Shown: positions 42,061 to 44,329 of the stretch, piece by piece
Position numbering within the stretch: position 1 is the first letter of the stretch
How the letters are laid out: each line of letters begins with the position of its first letter
Source: Candidatus Gemmiger faecigallinarum
GTDB lineage: Bacteria; Bacillota; Clostridia; Oscillospirales; Ruminococcaceae
Assembly (NCBI GenBank): GCA_019120395.1
Contig: DWVD01000022.1
Span: 1-44,329, forward strand
Direction: 5' to 3'
Length of the DNA stretch: 44,329 bases
Translations under genes and position numbers: made by a program
The notes under the pieces: model-generated
Databases searched by the model: none
Seen by the model: only the letters and a program-made list of their open reading frames with translations
What the model was told of the DNA's origin: nothing

Positions 42061-43718
42061 CAGCTCAGCCTCCCGTTCTCCACCGAGTACACTTTGTCGG
42101 CGATGCGCATGGTGGACGCCCGGTGGGACACCAGCGCCACCGTTTTGCCGCGGCCTTCCTCCCGCAGCGACCGCAGGATCACCGCCTCGTTCAGGCTGTC
42201 CAGGTTGCTGGTGGGCTCGTCCAGCAGGATAAAGGGGGCGTCGTGCAAAAACGCCCGCGCCAGGCCCAGCCGCTGCCGCTCGCCGCCGGACAGCGTGCCG
42301 CCCAGCTCGCCTACCGGGGTGTCGTAGCCGCGGGGCAGCGCCAGGATAAAGTCGTGGATGGACGCCTTTTTGCAGGCCGCGGCGATCTGCTCGTCGGTGG
42401 CGTCCAGCCGGGCGATGCGCAGGTTGTTTTTGATGCTGTCGTGGAACAGGTGGGTCTCCTGGGTGACAAAGCTCTCCATCCCGCGCAGGTCGGCGGTGTT
42501 GACGTCGTTCACGTCCCGGCCGGAGACCGTCACCTGGCCCTGCTGCGCCTGCCAGAACCGCATGAACAGCTTGAGCAGCGTGGACTTGCCGCTGCCGCTG
42601 CGCCCCACGATGCCCACCACCTGGCCCTGGGGGATGTCCACGCTCACGTCGCGCAGGACCTCCTCCCGGCCGTAGGCAAAGCCCACATAGCGGGCGGCCG
42701 CCCCGGAAAAGTCCGTTCCCGGCCGGCCGGCGATCTCCTGTACGGCGGGTTCCTCCTCCAGGATGTCCAGCACCCGGTTGCCGGCGGCAAAGGTGTTTTG
42801 CAGCGTGCTGCCCAGGCCGGCCAGCGCCACCGCCGGGCCGAAGGAGCTCATCAGCGCCACGGTGGGCACCAGCACGCCGTCAAAGCCCACCGCCTGCCGG
42901 CCCATCAGCCAGGCGGACGCAAACAGCATGGCCAGGTCGAACAGCAGGATGCAGGTGTTGGTGACGGCGGCGTTCCGGCCGGCGGTGCGCTTCATCCGCT
43001 CCTCGTCCTTTGCCAGGGCGGCGGTGCGGCGGTCCATCTCGGCCAGGCGGTCGGCGCCCCGGCCGTACTGCTGGATCTCCGGCAGGCCGCGCAGGCTGTC
43101 CAGCACAAAGGCCGAAAGCTCGCCCGATTTTGTGCGCAGCCGCATGCCGTCGTCCCCGCTCAGGCGGGAGGTGACCAGCGGCACCGCCACGCCCACCGCC
43201 AGGTAGGCCGCCAGCGCCAGCAGCCCCAGCAGCCAGTGGTACTGCCCGATGAACAGGCACATGCCGCCGCAGAACAGCACCGCGATGGCGATGGGGGAGA
43301 TGGTATGGGCGTAAAACACCTCCAGCAGCTCAATGTCCGAGGTGATGACCGAGATCAGGTCGCCCTTGTCCCGGCCTTCCAGCTTGGCGGGGCACAGCCG
43401 CCGCAGCGCCCGGAACACCCGGTCCCGGATCAATGCCAGCAGCTTGAAGGCGATGTAGTGGTTGCAGCCCTGCTCGCCGTAGCGCAGCAGCGCCCGCAGT
43501 ACCGCGAAGGCCGCGGCGCAGGCAAACAGCGCGCCCAGCCCCATCGGCGCCGGCAGCCCCAGCACCGAAAGCGCCGCCCAGGCGCCCAAAATGGTCAGGA
43601 AGGCCGCGCAAAAATGCCCCGCCAGCCCCATGGCCACGGCCAGGACCATAAAGCCGGTCAGCGGCCGCACCAGGCCAATCAGCTTTGCCATCACGGCAAA
43701 TCCGCTCCTGCGTTTCAT
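42060..43718 (-). CDS. ABC exporter, fused permease and ATPase (CydC-like half transporter)
   Basis: A 552-residue half transporter. The N-terminal membrane domain has about six spans to residue 310. The ATPase has Walker A GRSGSGKS (372-379), signature LSGGERQRLGLA, Walker B FILLDEP and the switch histidine in LVSHRAST. AAAGGAGG lies seven bases before the ATG, which overlaps the stop of the upstream partner subunit. It should work as a heterodimer with that partner, which is destroyed by the second mobile element, so this copy probably lacks its mate. Substrate unknown; heterodimers of this kind export thiols, peptides or drugs. Confidence 0.9.
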   Translation of the reverse strand: MKRRSGFAVMAKLIGLVRPLTGFMVLAVAMGLAGHFCAAFLTILGAWAALSVLGLPAPMGLGALFACAAAFAVLRALLRYGEQGCNHYIAFKLLALIRDRVFRALRRLCPAKLEGRDKGDLISVITSDIELLEVFYAHTISPIAIAVLFCGGMCLFIGQYHWLLGLLALAAYLAVGVAVPLVTSRLSGDDGMRLRTKSGELSAFVLDSLRGLPEIQQYGRGADRLAEMDRRTAALAKDEERMKRTAGRNAAVTNTCILLFDLAMLFASAWLMGRQAVGFDGVLVPTVALMSSFGPAVALAGLGSTLQNTFAAGNRVLDILEEEPAVQEIAGRPGTDFSGAAARYVGFAYGREEVLRDVSVDIPQGQVVGIVGRSGSGKSTLLKLFMRFWQAQQGQVTVSGRDVNDVNTADLRGMESFVTQETHLFHDSIKNNLRIARLDATDEQIAAACKKASIHDFILALPRGYDTPVGELGGTLSGGERQRLGLARAFLHDAPFILLDEPTSNLDSLNEAVILRSLREEGRGKTVALVSHRASTMRIADKVYSVENGRLS

Positions 43719-43975
43719 GCGCTTGCCTCCTTTGCGTAATTTTCCAGCGCCTGCTGGGCGTTGTACAGCCGGGCGTACAGCCCGTTTTGGGCCAGCAGCG
43801 CCCGGTGGCTGCCGGCTTCCGCCACGCGGCCGCCTGCCATCACGTAGATCCGGTCGGCGTCCGTCACGTTGGCCAGCCGGTGGGAGATCAAAAGCACCGT
43901 CTTGCGTTTGGCCAGGGCGTGGATCTGGGCCATGATGTCGTTCTCGCTCTCCACGTCGATGTTGGAGGTGGCCTC
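43715..43975 (-). pseudogene. ABC exporter partner subunit, 3' fragment cut by the second element
   Basis: Only the last 86 residues remain. They begin at EATSNIDVESEN, the residues after the Walker B Asp, and include the switch histidine in LLISHRLANV and the usual exporter C-terminus (IYVMAGGRVAEAGSHRALLA). Upstream of 43975 the frame continues into foreign DNA as far as 44014, where the Asp codon expected before GAG is replaced by CAT. The membrane domain and Walker A must lie beyond the inserted element. The fragment has no proper start and is not functional alone. Confidence 0.88.
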
Positions 43976-44064
43976 ATGTTTATATACACAAATCCCTGAA
44001 AGCCGCATAAACACTGAACTTTTTAACCATCATCAAAAAACAGAATATCCCTATAACCACACTG

Positions 44065-44107
44065 AAAACGCCTTTTGACGGCTTCCCAGCCGATCACGGG
44101 GCGTTTT
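44065..44107. other. Hairpin near the end of the second element
   Basis: AAAACGC at 44065-44071 pairs with GCGTTTT at 44101-44107 around a GC-rich inner part (ACGGCTTCCCAGCCG). It could be a bidirectional terminator at the element end. Confidence 0.5.
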
Positions 44108-44116
44108 CTGGTGTCC

Positions 44117-44147
44117 GGCGTATCGTTTCCACGGTACGCCATTTTTT
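44117..44147 (+). terminator. Terminator-like hairpin before the last gene
   Basis: GGCGTATCG at 44117-44125 pairs with CGGTACGCC at 44132-44140, with a T run at 44142-44147. It lies upstream of the gene at 44177, so it either ends a transcript entering from the left or acts as a leader attenuator. Confidence 0.65.
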
Positions 44148-44176
44148 ATGCCCAAATTCAGAAAGGAGGCGACGCC

Positions 44177-44329
44177 ATGTATTTTACATCCGGCAGCAAC
44201 CGCGCCTTTGAAAGCCTCATGCAAGGCAAGCCCGGTTTCGACCACTACGACAGCGGCGACGCCGGAGCGCCGGAGGATTGCGGCGACTGCCGTTTCTACC
44301 GTCCCGACTGGAAATACCAGTTTTGCGTG
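44177..44329 (+). CDS. Small cysteine-rich ICE protein, truncated by window edge
   Basis: The first 51 residues of a protein that starts MYFTSGSNRAFESLMQGKPG and continues to a cysteine cluster (PEDCGDCRFYRPDWKYQFCV) typical of small zinc-binding proteins. AAAGGAGG lies seven bases before the ATG. I recall similar proteins encoded near one end of clostridial Tn1549-like elements; function unknown. The 3' end is outside the window. Confidence 0.7.
   Translation, partial: MYFTSGSNRAFESLMQGKPGFDHYDSGDAGAPEDCGDCRFYRPDWKYQFCV

Larger units (their letters stand above)
43976..44329. mobile_element. Edge of a second mobile element, probably another ICE
   Basis: From about 43976 the DNA becomes AT-rich and no longer continues the ABC gene; a strong hairpin pair and a small cysteine-rich gene follow. 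The gene and the hairpins look like the end of a Tn1549/Tn916-like clostridial ICE, from memory. Its other end and integrase are outside the window. The exact junction is within a few bases of 43975. Confidence 0.75.

Noticed and set aside
42123-43739. 538-residue plus-strand open frame over the ABC exporter gene
   Set aside because: Composition is dominated by Gln, His, Gly and Arg, as expected for the antisense of a GC-rich ABC gene with all its motifs on the minus strand.

Overview
The window looks like a GC-rich gut Clostridia chromosome (Ruminococcaceae/Oscillospiraceae, for example the Faecalibacterium-Gemmiger-Subdoligranulum group) that carries two mobile elements. The assignment rests on the Firmicutes-type AGGAGG ribosome sites, the gene families (EFR1 ferredoxin, SpoIID-like protein, DUF454, nitrous-oxide-stimulated-promoter family) and the type of conjugative element. 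No rRNA, tRNA or CRISPR array was seen, so the genus is inference.

Region 1 (1 to about 32,214) is part of an integrative conjugative element (ICE). It runs off the left edge; no integrase or relaxase lies in the window. It opens with a truncated Y-family DNA polymerase and a small partner gene. Minus-strand genes follow: a sigma factor with a zinc-finger protein, then a block with an S1/OB-fold protein, a VirD4-like coupling protein and three accessory proteins. One of those three has a RusA-like acidic motif. A long minus-strand conjugation operon (25,022 down to 8,537) encodes, in transcription order, a VirB2-like pilin, a VirB6-like membrane protein, a membrane protein, an M23 peptidase, a PrgI-VirB4 fusion ATPase, a membrane protein, a 43-residue protein, a degenerate resolvase-like protein, a class B sortase, a small protein and a 2,501-residue adhesin. 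The adhesin has an apparent thioester domain and many Cna-B-type repeats. The operon leader has an extended -10 promoter, an upstream inverted repeat and a terminator-like hairpin before the first gene.

Between the conjugation operon and the right end (25,350-30,355) lies a plus-strand cargo island: two related AAA/DUF4143 ATPases around an HSL-type hydrolase, an XRE regulator and an unrecognised protein. Three of the genes have their own near-consensus promoters and most units end in hairpins. Two more minus-strand ICE genes reach the right boundary, where a host SpoIID-domain gene is cut just after its presumed catalytic glutamate.

Region 2 (about 32,215-43,975) is host chromosome: a DUF362 gene and its likely TetR repressor with two identical palindromic operators; an EFR1 flavodoxin/ferredoxin protein; an EamA transporter; a P-type ATPase operon with a histidine kinase and an OmpR-type regulator; and an operon of ABC exporter subunits, a frameshifted nitrous-oxide-stimulated-promoter gene and a DUF454 membrane protein. 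The ATPase and EFR1 promoters share a 15-bp element and an unusual 19-bp spacer.

Region 3 (about 43,976 to the end) is the edge of a second element, probably another ICE, which has cut off all but the last 86 residues of an ABC transporter subunit.
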